64,000 bases of DNA from an uncultured Collinsella sp. (GCA_905208635.1 CAJLPX010000001.1:124001-188000); one strand, 5' to 3'. Numbered from the stretch's first letter, positions 8,304-17,826 are shown. Numbers and translations are program-made. Notes: generated by a model not told the origin, from the sequence alone.

Positions 8304-8927
8304 ATGGCAAAGAAACCCGATTCGTTCTACTTTGACAACTACGTCGCCTGCGCCGACCTTGCTGTCCAGGCCGCAGAGTTGCTCATCAAGATTTTTGAGA
8401 ACTTTGATCCCGCGCAGATCCACGACATGCTCGAGGAGATGCATGCGATTGAGCATGCGGCAGACAAGAAGCACCACGAGCTCGAAGACGCCCTGCTCAC
8501 CGCCTTTATCACCCCGCTCGAGCGCGAGGATCTGGATCTGATGAGCTGCGCGCTCGACACCGTGCTCGACCGTATTGAGGGCGTCGTGCAGCGCGTCTAC
8601 TTCACCAACATTCAGAGCATCCATCCCGACGCCATCGTCATCGCCCACAAGGTGACTGACGCCTGCCGCGCCATGAAAGACCTGATGGTCGAGCTTCCCA
8701 ACTACCGCAAGTCCAAAACGCTGCGCGAGCTGGTCATCCAGATCAACACCATCGAGTCCGAGGCCGACGAGCTCTACATCAACGCCATGCGCAACCTGCA
8801 CGTTAACGGCAAGGATCCGCTCGAGGTCATCGCTTGGCGTGACGTCTACGCCTTCCTGGAGTACTGCGCCGACTGCTGCGAGAATGTGGCCGATGTCGTG
8901 GATTCGATTGTCATGAAGAACAGTTAA
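8304..8927 (+). CDS. DUF47 (TIGR00153) PhoU-like accessory protein of Pit
   Basis: The 207-residue, almost all-helical cytoplasmic protein has the PhoU-like pattern of acidic, His-rich helices (for example EEMHAIEHAADKKHHELED at about 44-62) typical of DUF47. DUF47 genes commonly follow pit and are thought to modulate it. A GAAAGGACC ribosome-binding site precedes the ATG. It is co-directional with pit and ends just before inverted repeat IR-2. Confidence 0.92.
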   Translation: MAKKPDSFYFDNYVACADLAVQAAELLIKIFENFDPAQIHDMLEEMHAIEHAADKKHHELEDALLTAFITPLEREDLDLMSCALDTVLDRIEGVVQRVYFTNIQSIHPDAIVIAHKVTDACRAMKDLMVELPNYRKSKTLRELVIQINTIESEADELYINAMRNLHVNGKDPLEVIAWRDVYAFLEYCADCCENVADVVDSIVMKNS

Positions 8928-8951
8928 TTGGGGGTACATGTCCCACCGGTC

Positions 8952-9030
8952 GCGGGCCCGGCCACTAATAACCTTTTTCACTCCGGCTGCAAGCAGAGTC
9001 GTTCAAAAGGTTATTAGTGGCCGGGCCCGC
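8952..9030. repeat. Long inverted repeat IR-2 (26-bp perfect arms)
   Basis: Positions 8952-8977 are the exact reverse complement of 9005-9030, with a 27-nt loop. The arms end in TTTT/AAAA next to the loop, and no U-run follows the structure. It lies 24 nt after the DUF47 stop. Confidence 0.95.
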
Positions 9031-9055
9031 TCCCTTATGCACCACCATTGGGAAC

Positions 9056-9181
9056 TTTGGCTGATAGATTTAGCGCGACGGGGGTTTGGCTGAAGGGACC
9101 TTTGGTATCCGTTCGGACACTTTGGCCCTTGATGAGCGTTTGGCTGATTGCTGCTTTGGGTACTCTTTGGGTTACTTTTGG
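9056..9181 (+). other. GT-rich, C-poor leader with repeated TTTGG
   Basis: TTTGGCTGA occurs three times (9056, 9085, 9139) and TTTGG about eight times within 126 nt, just upstream of the nitroreductase. The plus strand is visibly depleted in C. A reading frame from a TTG at 9148 runs through part of it, but the real start has an AGGAGG at 9203, so I treat this as leader. Confidence 0.6.
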
Positions 9182-9213
9182 TTTGTTTGATTTTTAATTT
9201 TAGGAGGGCTTGT

Positions 9214-9744
9214 ATGTCTTATTTGGATCTGGCTCGTGGTCGGTATTCTTGTCGTTCTTTTGAGGACCGTTCTGTTGAGCAGGCTGTGGTGGATGCCATT
9301 GTTGAGGCTGGGCGTATTGCTCCTTCTGCTTGTAATAATCATCCAGCCCGTGTGATGGTGCTGGATACGCCTGAGCTGTTGGAGAAGGCTGCTGCTTGTC
9401 AGCCTCGGTTTGCTCGTGATGGATCTATCTTTGGCGCTCCGCTTGTCTTCCTTATTTGTAGCGTTACCGAAGACGCTTGGGTGCGCCCGTATGACCAGAT
9501 GAATTCCAGTGAAATCGATACGTCCATAGTGTGCGATCAGATGATGATGGAGGCCACCGAGCAGGGCCTGGGAACGTGTTGGGTATGCCATTTTAAGCCC
9601 GAGGTGGCACAGGAGCAGTTCAACCTGCCCGAGGGCGTCTATCCCTATCACATGCTCGTCTGCGGATATCCTGCCGACCACATCGCCGATTCCGAGCATC
9701 GCGAGGCCCGTACCATTCCCCTCTCCGACTTCCTCCTCAAGTAG
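9214..9744 (+). CDS. Nitroreductase-family protein
   Basis: The 176-residue protein has the FMN-binding N-terminal RYSCRSFEDRSVE motif (Arg-Ser-X-Arg-X-Phe type) and the later GLGTCWVCHF motif of short, ferredoxin-like nitroreductases. Such enzymes reduce nitro or quinone compounds with NAD(P)H; the substrate is unknown. The ATG at 9214 follows a strong AGGAGG. The first 70 or so codons are mostly T-ending (GCT, CGT, TCT, TGT), while the rest of the gene uses the G/C-ending codons of its neighbours. It ends at a terminator shared with the converging divIVA side. Confidence 0.88.
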   Translation: MSYLDLARGRYSCRSFEDRSVEQAVVDAIVEAGRIAPSACNNHPARVMVLDTPELLEKAAACQPRFARDGSIFGAPLVFLICSVTEDAWVRPYDQMNSSEIDTSIVCDQMMMEATEQGLGTCWVCHFKPEVAQEQFNLPEGVYPYHMLVCGYPADHIADSEHREARTIPLSDFLLK

Positions 9745-9791
9745 ATTTTGGGACATGCCCTAAAACCTATCCTTGACCGCTCACCGGTTCG

Positions 9792-9830
9792 CCGAGTTCT
9801 GCGCCACTATGTGCAGGGCTCGGTTTTTTA
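9792..9830 (+). terminator. Terminator of the nitroreductase gene
   Basis: CCGAG (9792-9796) pairs with CTCGG (9819-9823), with CTGC/GCAG pairing inside, followed by TTTTTTA. Confidence 0.8.
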
Positions 9831-9854
9831 TGTTGCGCGCCCCGGTACAGTCAT

Positions 9855-9884
9855 AAAAAAGGACCCGCAAGCTGCGGGTCCTTT
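9855..9884 (-). terminator. Terminator of divIVA
   Basis: A 12-bp perfect stem (AAAGGACCCGCA and its complement, 3-nt loop) is followed on the minus strand by TTTTTT. It ends the division gene cluster. Confidence 0.9.
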
Positions 9885-9910
9885 CTAGGCACTAAATTGT
9901 AGGCCGAATG

Positions 9911-10585
9911 TTAGTCCAGGTCGTCGGCAGCGAAGTTGTCGATCGGGGCGAAGGGATCGGCCACGGGGACAACCGGGTCAGCGACGGGCAGCGGCTCGGC
10001 GGGAACAGTCACCGCAGGAGAAGCGGCAGAACCGACCGGCGTGGAGGCCATGAGGTCGGCCGGGAAGGAGTTCTGGGCATCGTCCATGAAGTGCTGAATG
10101 AGCTTGAGATACTCGGCCTTGAACTCCTCACGAGAAGCCTTGAGACGATCGATCTCCTCGAGCTCAGCCTGCTTTTCGGTCAGAGCCTGGCGGATAACCT
10201 CGCGGGCCTTGGCGTCAGCCTCGTTGCGAATACGCTCAGCGTTCTCATTGGCATCGTTGACGATGGTCTCAGCGGTCTGCTGGGCAGCGATCAGGGCAGC
10301 GGAAATCTGGCGCTCCTGAGCGGAGAAGTCAGGGGCGGGAGCAGCCACAGGGGCGGCAGGAACGGCCTGGGCGGTGGCATCCTGAGCCTGGGCAAGCTGA
10401 GCCTGTGCATCGGCAAGCTGCTGCTCGGTAGCAGTCAGACGACCCTTAAGGTCGACGATCTTAGCGAGCATAGCGTCAACCTCGGAGGACAGCGTCTCCA
10501 AGAAGACGTCGACCTCGGCAGGATCGTAGCCACGCTTGGCCTCAGAGAAAGTCTGAGCCTGGATGTCTGCAGGGGTAATAGCCAT
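9911..10585 (-). CDS. divIVA: DivIVA-domain cell division/polar growth protein
   Basis: The 224-residue protein begins with the DivIVA membrane-binding region (ITPADIQAQTFSEAKRGYDPAEVDVFLE), followed by a coiled coil (about 30-70), a Pro/Ala linker, a second coiled coil (about 88-165) and a Pro/Val-rich tail. DivIVA senses negative curvature and recruits wall or division proteins at poles and septa. It is the last gene of the ftsZ-distal cluster, after yggT, as in many actinobacteria. A GGAGAC ribosome-binding site precedes the ATG. Confidence 0.94.
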   Translation of the reverse strand: MAITPADIQAQTFSEAKRGYDPAEVDVFLETLSSEVDAMLAKIVDLKGRLTATEQQLADAQAQLAQAQDATAQAVPAAPVAAPAPDFSAQERQISAALIAAQQTAETIVNDANENAERIRNEADAKAREVIRQALTEKQAELEEIDRLKASREEFKAEYLKLIQHFMDDAQNSFPADLMASTPVGSAASPAVTVPAEPLPVADPVVPVADPFAPIDNFAADDLD

Positions 10586-10646
10586 AACAAGTCTCCTTTT
10601 TCATCGCCTCGGCGCTACACGCCCGACGTAAGTTACAAAGTCAGTT

Positions 10647-10928
10647 CTATACGAGTATACCTATAAGAAGCTGCAGAACCAGCCTCTGCACCAACTGCAA
10701 CGCAATAATCGCAACGACCGGCGAAAAATCGATACCGCCCATCGGCGGAATGAAACGACGGAACAGGTTGAGCCACGGACCGCACACGCTATCGAGCACC
10801 GCAGCAATATCCTGAAGTAAACCACCCTGCTTCATGGGAATCCACGTCATAAAGCAGTAGACGACAATGAGCGTGGAATAGAAGTTGAACAGCGTGTTAA
10901 CCAGCTGGACGATAGTGTAGATGTTGAT
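10647..10928 (-). CDS. yggT: YggT-family membrane protein with non-AUG start
   Basis: YggT proteins are small two-helix membrane proteins, often beside sepF and divIVA. The first ATG in this frame (10850) would delete the first membrane segment. Upstream, the frame encodes the expected hydrophobic start (IYTIVQLVNTLFNFY), and the frame is open back to the sepF stop at 10950-10952, yet holds no ATG, GTG or TTG. A GAGGAG at 10935-10940 stands 6 nt before an ATC codon at 10928, the best-placed start; ATT at 10934 is closer. From 10928 the protein is 93 residues, the normal family length. Confidence 0.75.
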   Translation of the reverse strand: MNIYTIVQLVNTLFNFYSTLIVVYCFMTWIPMKQGGLLQDIAAVLDSVCGPWLNLFRRFIPPMGGIDFSPVVAIIALQLVQRLVLQLLIGILV

Positions 10929-10949
10929 GGGAATCTCCTCGTCTTGTCT

Positions 10950-11672
10950 TTACTTAAGGTAGCCGTCGGCACGAAGCTTCTTGAGATCGGAATCTTTGAC
11001 CTCGCAACCGGCGGGCAGCACCATGAACACGCGGTCGCCTACCTCCTTGACCGTGGCGCCCAGACCGCAGGCAAAGCCGTAAGAGAAGTCCAAGACGCGC
11101 TTGGCAACTTCGGTGCGTACGCCCACAAAAATCAGTGCGACAGGCTGCTTGGTGCGAACGCGGCGCACCACGGTCTCCACGTCGTCATAGCTCTCGGGGC
11201 GCAGGACATAGGCCGGCAGTTGCGGCGTGGCGTTGATGATATTGCTCGCATAGGCCGAGGCATCGCTCGGTGCGGGCGCGGGTGCAGCGGCGGCACGGGC
11301 GCGGGTGTTCTCGGCGTAGCTCGACGGCGTGTCATAGGCACCAGGACGATAACCGCTCGCAACACTGTCCTGCGAGCGCGAAGGCGGGTTATACGTCGTG
11401 GCATGGCGGGAGTCATCGCCGACCAGCTGACCGGAGCGCGTATACACGGCAACCGACTCAGCTTCACCGCGGCGCGTCTGACCAAGCAGGCCGTTGCTCG
11501 GCTCGTCTTGGGTGTAGAAGCCCTCGCCCGAAGCACCGCTGTAGCCGTTGCCCTGATAACTATCGTCATAGCCGTCATCGTAGCCGTAGTCGTCGTCCTG
11601 GCCATAACCCTGGTCGTAACCCTGCTGGCCGCCCAGGTGCATCTTATTTTTAATCTCGTCAAGGAAGCCCAT
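10950..11672 (-). CDS. sepF: Cell division protein SepF
   Basis: SepF bundles or anchors FtsZ at the membrane, and is the likely FtsZ anchor where FtsA is missing, as here. The 240-residue protein starts with the amphipathic membrane helix MGFLDEIKNKM, then a long Gly/Tyr/Asp-rich linker (about 15-145), and ends in the SepF core with SYDDVETVVRRVRTKQPVAL and FSYGFACGLGATVKEVGDRVFMV. The start at 11672 follows GAGAGGAC; longer frames to 11723 lack support. yggT follows directly in the same frame after the TAA. Confidence 0.95.
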   Translation of the reverse strand: MGFLDEIKNKMHLGGQQGYDQGYGQDDDYGYDDGYDDSYQGNGYSGASGEGFYTQDEPSNGLLGQTRRGEAESVAVYTRSGQLVGDDSRHATTYNPPSRSQDSVASGYRPGAYDTPSSYAENTRARAAAAPAPAPSDASAYASNIINATPQLPAYVLRPESYDDVETVVRRVRTKQPVALIFVGVRTEVAKRVLDFSYGFACGLGATVKEVGDRVFMVLPAGCEVKDSDLKKLRADGYLK

Positions 11673-11732
11673 GGTTGTGTCCTCTCGCGGTTTAGTGCAG
11701 GCGCTCCGATAATCAGTGCGCACTTCAGAGCC

Positions 11733-12470
11733 TTATTTTACTGCAAACTCCGGGCTAAATACTACCCTGCCCAGGCGAACGAGCGTAGAGCCCTCCTCAA
11801 GGGCAGGCTCAAAGTCCTCGCTCATGCCGCAGGAAAGCTCAGGCAGGTTCAGATCGGGATGCGCCGCCTCCAGCTCATCCCTCAGCTCACGAAGCCCCGC
11901 AAAGGTGCGGCGTGCCACATCCTTATTCCCCCGGGGCGCCATAGTCATAAGCCCCTGTACGCAAATTCCCTCAAGTTCCGCAAGCTCACCCGCGGCGGCG
12001 CGAATCTCATCGGGCGAAAAGCCTCCCTTCGACTCCTCACCACTCACATTGACCTCAATGAGCACACGCTGGGGGCCGGCGAGCTCGCCTGCCTCAATCT
12101 TGCGGACAGCACGGCTCGAGATCGCCTGCGCCAGATGCAGCGAACCCACCGAGTGAATCAGCTCGGCTGAGCCCAGCACCGCATTGATCTTATTGGTCTG
12201 CAGGTTGCCGATCATATCGAAGCGCACCTCGGGCAGCTCCGGATGCTCCGCCAGACCCGTGAGCTTGCGAACCAGCTCCTGCGGGCGGTTCTCGGCAAAA
12301 TGGCGATACCCCGTCTGGATGGCGGCAACGGTCTCATCGACACCAACGGTCTTGGACACGGCAATGAGGCGTGCGGCGTCGTGGGGGCGGCCCGCGCGAT
12401 CGAGCGCCGCATAAAAACGTTCCAGAATCTGCTCGCGGCGAGCGCGCATCAAGTCCAAATAGTTATCCAT
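11733..12470 (-). CDS. yggS: YggS/PLPBP-family pyridoxal-phosphate homeostasis protein
   Basis: The 245-residue protein has the PLP-binding AVSKTV motif (Lys near residue 44), HFAENRPQEL, DMIGNLQTNK and the C-terminal SCGMSEDFEPALEEGSTLVRLG of the fold-type III YggS family. It binds PLP without known enzyme activity and buffers vitamin B6. The ATG at 12470 follows GGAGG by 9 nt. In this class yggS normally follows pgeF directly; here the pst operon lies between. Confidence 0.95.
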   Translation of the reverse strand: MDNYLDLMRARREQILERFYAALDRAGRPHDAARLIAVSKTVGVDETVAAIQTGYRHFAENRPQELVRKLTGLAEHPELPEVRFDMIGNLQTNKINAVLGSAELIHSVGSLHLAQAISSRAVRKIEAGELAGPQRVLIEVNVSGEESKGGFSPDEIRAAAGELAELEGICVQGLMTMAPRGNKDVARRTFAGLRELRDELEAAHPDLNLPELSCGMSEDFEPALEEGSTLVRLGRVVFSPEFAVK

Positions 12471-12520
12471 TGCCAATCGCCTCCGCTGACAGCCAAACAA
12501 GTAGTCCCATGCTAACGCAA

Positions 12521-12552
12521 GAGCGCGGCCCCGCATGTGCAAGGCCGCGCTC
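12521..12552 (-). terminator. Hairpin between phoU and yggS
   Basis: A 10-bp perfect GC stem (12521-12530 with 12543-12552) lies downstream of phoU and just upstream of yggS. No U-run follows on the minus strand, so it may attenuate or stabilise rather than terminate. Confidence 0.5.
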
Positions 12553-12589
12553 ACTTAGGTTTTTACAATCTTTCGACGAACGGGGTCAC

Positions 12590-13447
12590 TTACTCCTCGT
12601 CGTCCTCGCCATCGTCCTCGTCCTCAAGATGATCGAGCAGGTAGCGAAGACCCTCGCTGACCTCGTTAGCGGGCACCTTGGCAACGTAGCGAGCGTCGAC
12701 GGCGGGCCTCATGATAACACCCTCGCCCGAAGGCACGCGCATGCTCTCGAGCTCATCCTCGTCCACACGGGCGATATCGCCGGCGTTCATACGCTGACCA
12801 GTCAACAGGAAGGTCAGACGGCAAGCGGCATCGATGGAAATCGAAGCGATGCGATCGAGGTAGCGCGAAACCATGATAGCGCGGCGCAGGTCGTCATAGT
12901 TGCTGTCGTCGTCCATAAAGTCGCCCGTATCCATACGGTTAAAGGTGCGGAAGAACTTCTCGTAGGCGGCGTGCACCGGCTCGTCCTCGACGGCCAAGTT
13001 GCAGATGATGGACATGTCATTGGTGACGAGCGCAGAAAGCGAAGAGCCCAGCACCTGGTAAACAGCTTCGGCCTCGGCCTCGACCGTGCCGACAAGCTCC
13101 TTGGGCAGCGAGATGTCGGCCTTGATCATATGACGCGTGGCACGGCAGATCTGACGGACCTTATCGGTCATGCGCTGAAGGTTAAAGTCAACGTAGATGA
13201 TCGTCTGAAGCAGGCGGAAGTCGGAGGCGACCGGTGACTGCGTGGCGATCAGGTTGTAGCAGACGGCCTCCAGGTTGGCGCAACGCGCGTCAATCGAAAG
13301 CGTGCGCTTCTTGGTCTTGGTGGCGAGCTTGCGGTCGTCGGTCACATAGGCCTTCACGGCATCGTGGAGGGCCAGATCGACGGCCTCATAGATGCTCAGC
13401 ATCTCGTGACGGGCCTCGACGAGCTGACGGGAAAACAGTTTGCGCAT
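12590..13447 (-). CDS. phoU: Phosphate signalling protein PhoU
   Basis: The 285-residue helical protein contains two PhoU repeats (about 1-110 and 120-215), with the conserved acidic metal-binding helices and RYLDRIASISIDAACRL in the second. A 70-residue C-terminal extension ends in a very acidic tail. PhoU links Pst transport state to the PhoR-type kinase and limits phosphate uptake. It is the last gene of pstSCAB-phoU; 92 nt separate it from pstB. Confidence 0.94.
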   Translation of the reverse strand: MRKLFSRQLVEARHEMLSIYEAVDLALHDAVKAYVTDDRKLATKTKKRTLSIDARCANLEAVCYNLIATQSPVASDFRLLQTIIYVDFNLQRMTDKVRQICRATRHMIKADISLPKELVGTVEAEAEAVYQVLGSSLSALVTNDMSIICNLAVEDEPVHAAYEKFFRTFNRMDTGDFMDDDSNYDDLRRAIMVSRYLDRIASISIDAACRLTFLLTGQRMNAGDIARVDEDELESMRVPSGEGVIMRPAVDARYVAKVPANEVSEGLRYLLDHLEDEDDGEDDEE

Positions 13448-13539
13448 GGTTCACTCCAATCAGTTGGGTGCGGTCATGCCGCCCGCACAGTGAATACGCA
13501 CCGGACCAGGTCCGATCGGCTTGGGACTAGTCGCACCGA

Positions 13540-14343
<804 letters not shown>

Positions 14344-14355
14344 GGGACTCCTTAA

Positions 14356-15261
14356 CTAGCGACGCTTGCGCGACAGGAAGCGCGCAAACAGGTTGAAGGC
14401 CAGAATGATCACCATCAGCAAGAGCGCGGTGCCGTAGGCTGCGTTCATGTTGATGCCGTCGTTGGCAAGCAGGTACAGGTGAACGGTCATGGGGCGGCCG
14501 GAATCGAGCGGCGAGATAGGTAGATTGATGGCCTGGCCCATGGTGTAGAGCACCACGGCGGTCTCGCCAATGGCACGGCCGATGGCAAGGACAATGCCCG
14601 TGGCAATACGGCCAAAGGCAGAAGGAAGCACGATCTTGGAGACAACCTGCCACTTGGTGGCGCCCAGGCCATACGCGCCCCAACGGATATAGCGCGGAAC
14701 GGCGCGAATGGCCTCTTCGGTGGTGCGCATGACGATGGGAAGCATCAAGAGCGCAAGCGCCAGAGCGGCCGAGACCATCGAAAGGCCCAGACCCATAGCC
14801 TCGACAAACAAGGCGTAGCCAAACAGGCCCATAACGATGGAGGGCACCGAGGCCAAAGCGTCAGCAGCGTAGCGAATGAGCTCGACGATCTTGCCCTGCT
14901 TGGCGTACTCGGCCAGATAGACGGCTGCCAGCACAGCGATCGGCGTGCAGATAAGCATGGCGAGCGCCGTCACATAGACGGTCGAGACGATCGTGGGCCA
15001 AATACCGCCCTCGGCGTTGACGCCCTGGGGCCAACCGAAGATAAAGTCGAGCGAGATGTGTGGCAGGCCGTTGATGACCACGTAGGCGATGATAGCGACC
15101 AGCACCAGCGTGGTGATGTATGCCGCGGCACGGAACACGCCAAGCATGATCTTGTTGGACAGGTCCTTGTTGATGCGGCCCTTCTTGCCGTGGGAAAGGG
15201 CACGCTTGATGCGCTCGCGCGACGAGGTCGTATCGACCGTCGTGTCAACGGAATCGGACAT
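14356..15261 (-). CDS. pstA: Phosphate ABC transporter permease PstA
   Basis: The 301-residue protein has a 40-residue basic cytoplasmic N-terminus and six hydrophobic segments, with the EAA-loop region EEAIRAVPRYIRWGAYGLGATKWQ that contacts PstB. It pairs with PstC to form the channel. It lies 3 nt after the pstC stop. Confidence 0.96.
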   Translation of the reverse strand: MSDSVDTTVDTTSSRERIKRALSHGKKGRINKDLSNKIMLGVFRAAAYITTLVLVAIIAYVVINGLPHISLDFIFGWPQGVNAEGGIWPTIVSTVYVTALAMLICTPIAVLAAVYLAEYAKQGKIVELIRYAADALASVPSIVMGLFGYALFVEAMGLGLSMVSAALALALLMLPIVMRTTEEAIRAVPRYIRWGAYGLGATKWQVVSKIVLPSAFGRIATGIVLAIGRAIGETAVVLYTMGQAINLPISPLDSGRPMTVHLYLLANDGINMNAAYGTALLLMVIILAFNLFARFLSRKRR

Positions 15262-15264
15262 AGC

Positions 15265-16191
15265 CTACCCCCTCTTCTTCTTGGAAACCAGGCGGACGAT
15301 GCCCACCAGCGTGGCGGAAATGATAAACAGGACCACGCCCATGCCGAACAGCGCCGAGCGATGCAGACCCGAGGAATAGCTCATGTCGAGCGCAATCTGG
15401 CTCGTGAGCGTCGAGATGGGGCTCGCAATGCTGTCGGGAATAACCGGGGCGTTACCCACGACCATGAGCACGGCCATGGTCTCGCCGATGGCACGGCCCA
15501 TACCCAGCACGATGGCATCCACGATACCCAGCTTGGCGGCAGGTAACACGACCTTATAGATAGTCTGCCACTTGGTGGCGCCCATGGCATACGATGCCTC
15601 GCGAATGCCCATGGGAATGGAATTGAGAGCATCGATGGTAAGCGTCGTGATGGTGGGCACGATCATAATGGCGAGCACGAACCACGCCGTCAGCGCGCCA
15701 AAACCAAGACCGCCGGTCAGTTGTGCGATAAACGGGCGGATGATGATCATGCCAAAGAAGCCATAGATGATAGAAGGGATGCCGGCCAACAGGTCAACGG
15801 CAGGGCTGATGAGCTTGCGCACGCGCTTGCTGGCGATCTCGACCAGATACACGGCCGTGCCCACGCCTAGGGGCACACCCATGGCGAGCGCGCCGACGGT
15901 CACCAGACCCGAGCCGGCAAGCAGCGACACGATGCCGTAGTGACCCTCAGAGGGCGCCCACGTAAAGCTAAAGAAGTCCGCCAGACCGATGTCGGTAAAG
16001 ACGGGCAGCGCCGAGTACGTGGTAAAGACAAAAATCAGGATGACGGTAACAACCGCCAAGAACGCGCAGGCAAAGAAGATCCACTGCAGCGCCTTCTCCT
16101 TGATATAGGTGCTGCGCGATACGAGCGCCAGCTCGCGCTTCTTGGGCGCCTGACCATTCTGCTCAGTCTGGGAGTTTTCCTGTGCTTCCAT
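15265..16191 (-). CDS. pstC: Phosphate ABC transporter permease PstC
   Basis: From the ATG at 16191 the protein is 308 residues, with a polar start, six hydrophobic segments, and the EAA loop DALNSIPMGIREASYAMGATKWQ. The ATG follows the pstS TAG by a single nucleotide, and its ribosome-binding site (AAGGGGAG) lies inside pstS, implying coupled translation. A GTG at 16200 is possible but badly spaced. Confidence 0.96.
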   Translation of the reverse strand: MEAQENSQTEQNGQAPKKRELALVSRSTYIKEKALQWIFFACAFLAVVTVILIFVFTTYSALPVFTDIGLADFFSFTWAPSEGHYGIVSLLAGSGLVTVGALAMGVPLGVGTAVYLVEIASKRVRKLISPAVDLLAGIPSIIYGFFGMIIIRPFIAQLTGGLGFGALTAWFVLAIMIVPTITTLTIDALNSIPMGIREASYAMGATKWQTIYKVVLPAAKLGIVDAIVLGMGRAIGETMAVLMVVGNAPVIPDSIASPISTLTSQIALDMSYSSGLHRSALFGMGVVLFIISATLVGIVRLVSKKKRG

Positions 16192-16192
16192 G

Positions 16193-17029
16193 CTACTCAC
16201 TCCCCTTCTCGTCGTTGGTGACGGGAATAAAGCCCGCCTCGCGAATCTGCTTGTCCATCTTTTCGGACGTCACATAGTCGATGTAATCCTGCGCCTGCTG
16301 CGAAGGCGCACCCTTCACAAAGAAGTAAAGGTCGCGTGAGATGGGATAGCCGCCGCTCGCGACCGTCTTCTCGGACGCCTCAACATGATTGACCGAGACG
16401 GCCTTGACCGAGGTCTTGGCGTTGAGGCTATCGACGAAGCCCAGCGAAATGTAGCCAATGGCACCGTGCGAACGAGATACCACGTCGCGCACCTGGCCCG
16501 TGCCCGAAAGAACGGCCGAGCGGCGATCGAACGGGGTGCCGTCCATCACGATGGTGCGGAATGCTTCACGCGTGCCGGATGCCTCGTCTCGGTTGATGAC
16601 CTGAATCTTCAGGTCCTCGCCACCGACCTCTTTCCAATTAGTAATCTTGCCGGCATAGATATCGCGGAGCTGCTCGGTCGAGAGGTTATCGACCGGGTTA
16701 TCGTCGTTCACGATGACCGCGATACCGTCGTGGGCAATGACGATGGGAGTCAGGCCCAGATCCTGTTCGTCGGCATTGAGTCCACGGGAGGAGCTGGCGA
16801 TATCGGCCGTGCCAGCGCTGACGGCTTCGATGCCAGCGGAAGAGCCCAAACCGGAAACGAGCACGTCGATGCCGGTCTCCTCCTTAAAGCCCTCTGCCGC
16901 AATCTCGGCGATAGGAAGGCAGGTCGTGGAGCCGGCCACGGTAATGGAAGAGGTAGAAGATCCCGAAGAACAGGCGCACAGCGTAAGCGTAAGCACAGCG
17001 GCGCTCAGGACCGATACGATCTTTCTCAT
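16193..17029 (-). CDS. pstS: Phosphate-binding lipoprotein PstS
   Basis: The 278-residue protein has a lipoprotein signal peptide with lipobox LTLC, so Cys18 becomes the lipidated N-terminus. The mature part shows VAGSTTCLPIAE, the GSSAGIEAV and DIASSSRGL phosphate-binding loops and the RDEASGTREAF motif of PstS. It captures phosphate outside the membrane. Its ATG overlaps the pgeF stop as ATGA, so pgeF and pst are one transcriptional and translational unit. Confidence 0.96.
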   Translation of the reverse strand: MRKIVSVLSAAVLTLTLCACSSGSSTSSITVAGSTTCLPIAEIAAEGFKEETGIDVLVSGLGSSAGIEAVSAGTADIASSSRGLNADEQDLGLTPIVIAHDGIAVIVNDDNPVDNLSTEQLRDIYAGKITNWKEVGGEDLKIQVINRDEASGTREAFRTIVMDGTPFDRRSAVLSGTGQVRDVVSRSHGAIGYISLGFVDSLNAKTSVKAVSVNHVEASEKTVASGGYPISRDLYFFVKGAPSQQAQDYIDYVTSEKMDKQIREAGFIPVTNDEKGSE

Positions 17030-17826
17030 AGCATCACGCCGATCGCAGCATGGCGCCCACAGGTGCCGTCCTCGTTACGGTAGGAATAAAAGCGGTCGTT
17101 CTGGCGCACAGTCGAAAGCTGGGTATCCACGATATTATCCGCGTCCACACCGGCATCTACCAGCGCCTCACAAATGGCAGCGGAAAGATCGAGCATGCGA
17201 GAGGCACTCGCATCGATGCAAGAGAACTCGACGGCAAAGCGATCCATGAGTTCCTGGGATACCTCATATTCGTCAGCCAAGATATGGGGGCCGATATAGG
17301 CGGAAACGTCGCTCGCATCGCAGCCGGCAGCATCGCAAAGCGCCTGGCACGCCTTGGCAGAAATACGTGCAATCGTGCCCTTCCAACCGGAGTGCACCAC
17401 GGCAAATCCGCCAGGGGCCACCAGCACCACGGGAGCGCAGTCGGCAAAGCAGAGCAGCACGGGCACGTCATGGGCCGTACAGACGATGGCATCGCAGCCC
17501 TCGGCAATCTGCTCGCGAACAGCCTCAAGATCGTCGGCGCCGTTCGAAGTCACCGTAACGATATGGTCACCATGTACCTGATTGGGCACGAGCAGATTAT
17601 GCTCGCACTCAGTGGCGCCCATAGCTTCGAGCGCTCGACGACGATTTTCTTGAACAGCAAAGGGGTCATCGCCTACATGCGAGCCCAGGTTGAGCGAGGA
17701 GTACGCATCTTCAGAAACGCCACCGGTGCGCTCGGTAAAGGCAAAGCGGACATCGGATGTCGCGCCCTCCACCAACGTAACTCCATCATGGTCGACACGC
17801 GAAACGTTGTCCGCACGTGCTGCCAT
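17026..17826 (-). CDS. pgeF: Peptidoglycan editing factor PgeF (YfiH/YlmD, laccase-domain)
   Basis: The 266-residue protein shows the three metal ligands of the family in context: His in NLGSHVGDD, Cys in LLCFADCAPVVLV and His in VVHSGWKGTI, plus the C-terminal HAAIGVML. Family members remove wrongly incorporated Ser from muropeptides or act as purine nucleoside phosphorylases. The ATG at 17826 follows AGGAGG by 7 nt. It normally sits between ftsZ and yggS; here it is the first gene of the pst operon, overlapping pstS by 4 nt. Confidence 0.93.
   Translation of the reverse strand: MAARADNVSRVDHDGVTLVEGATSDVRFAFTERTGGVSEDAYSSLNLGSHVGDDPFAVQENRRRALEAMGATECEHNLLVPNQVHGDHIVTVTSNGADDLEAVREQIAEGCDAIVCTAHDVPVLLCFADCAPVVLVAPGGFAVVHSGWKGTIARISAKACQALCDAAGCDASDVSAYIGPHILADEYEVSQELMDRFAVEFSCIDASASRMLDLSAAICEALVDAGVDADNIVDTQLSTVRQNDRFYSYRNEDGTCGRHAAIGVML

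Noticed and set aside
8952..9030. IR-2 as a normal intrinsic terminator
   Set aside because: The stem is 26 bp and no U-run follows either arm, so terminator alone does not explain it.
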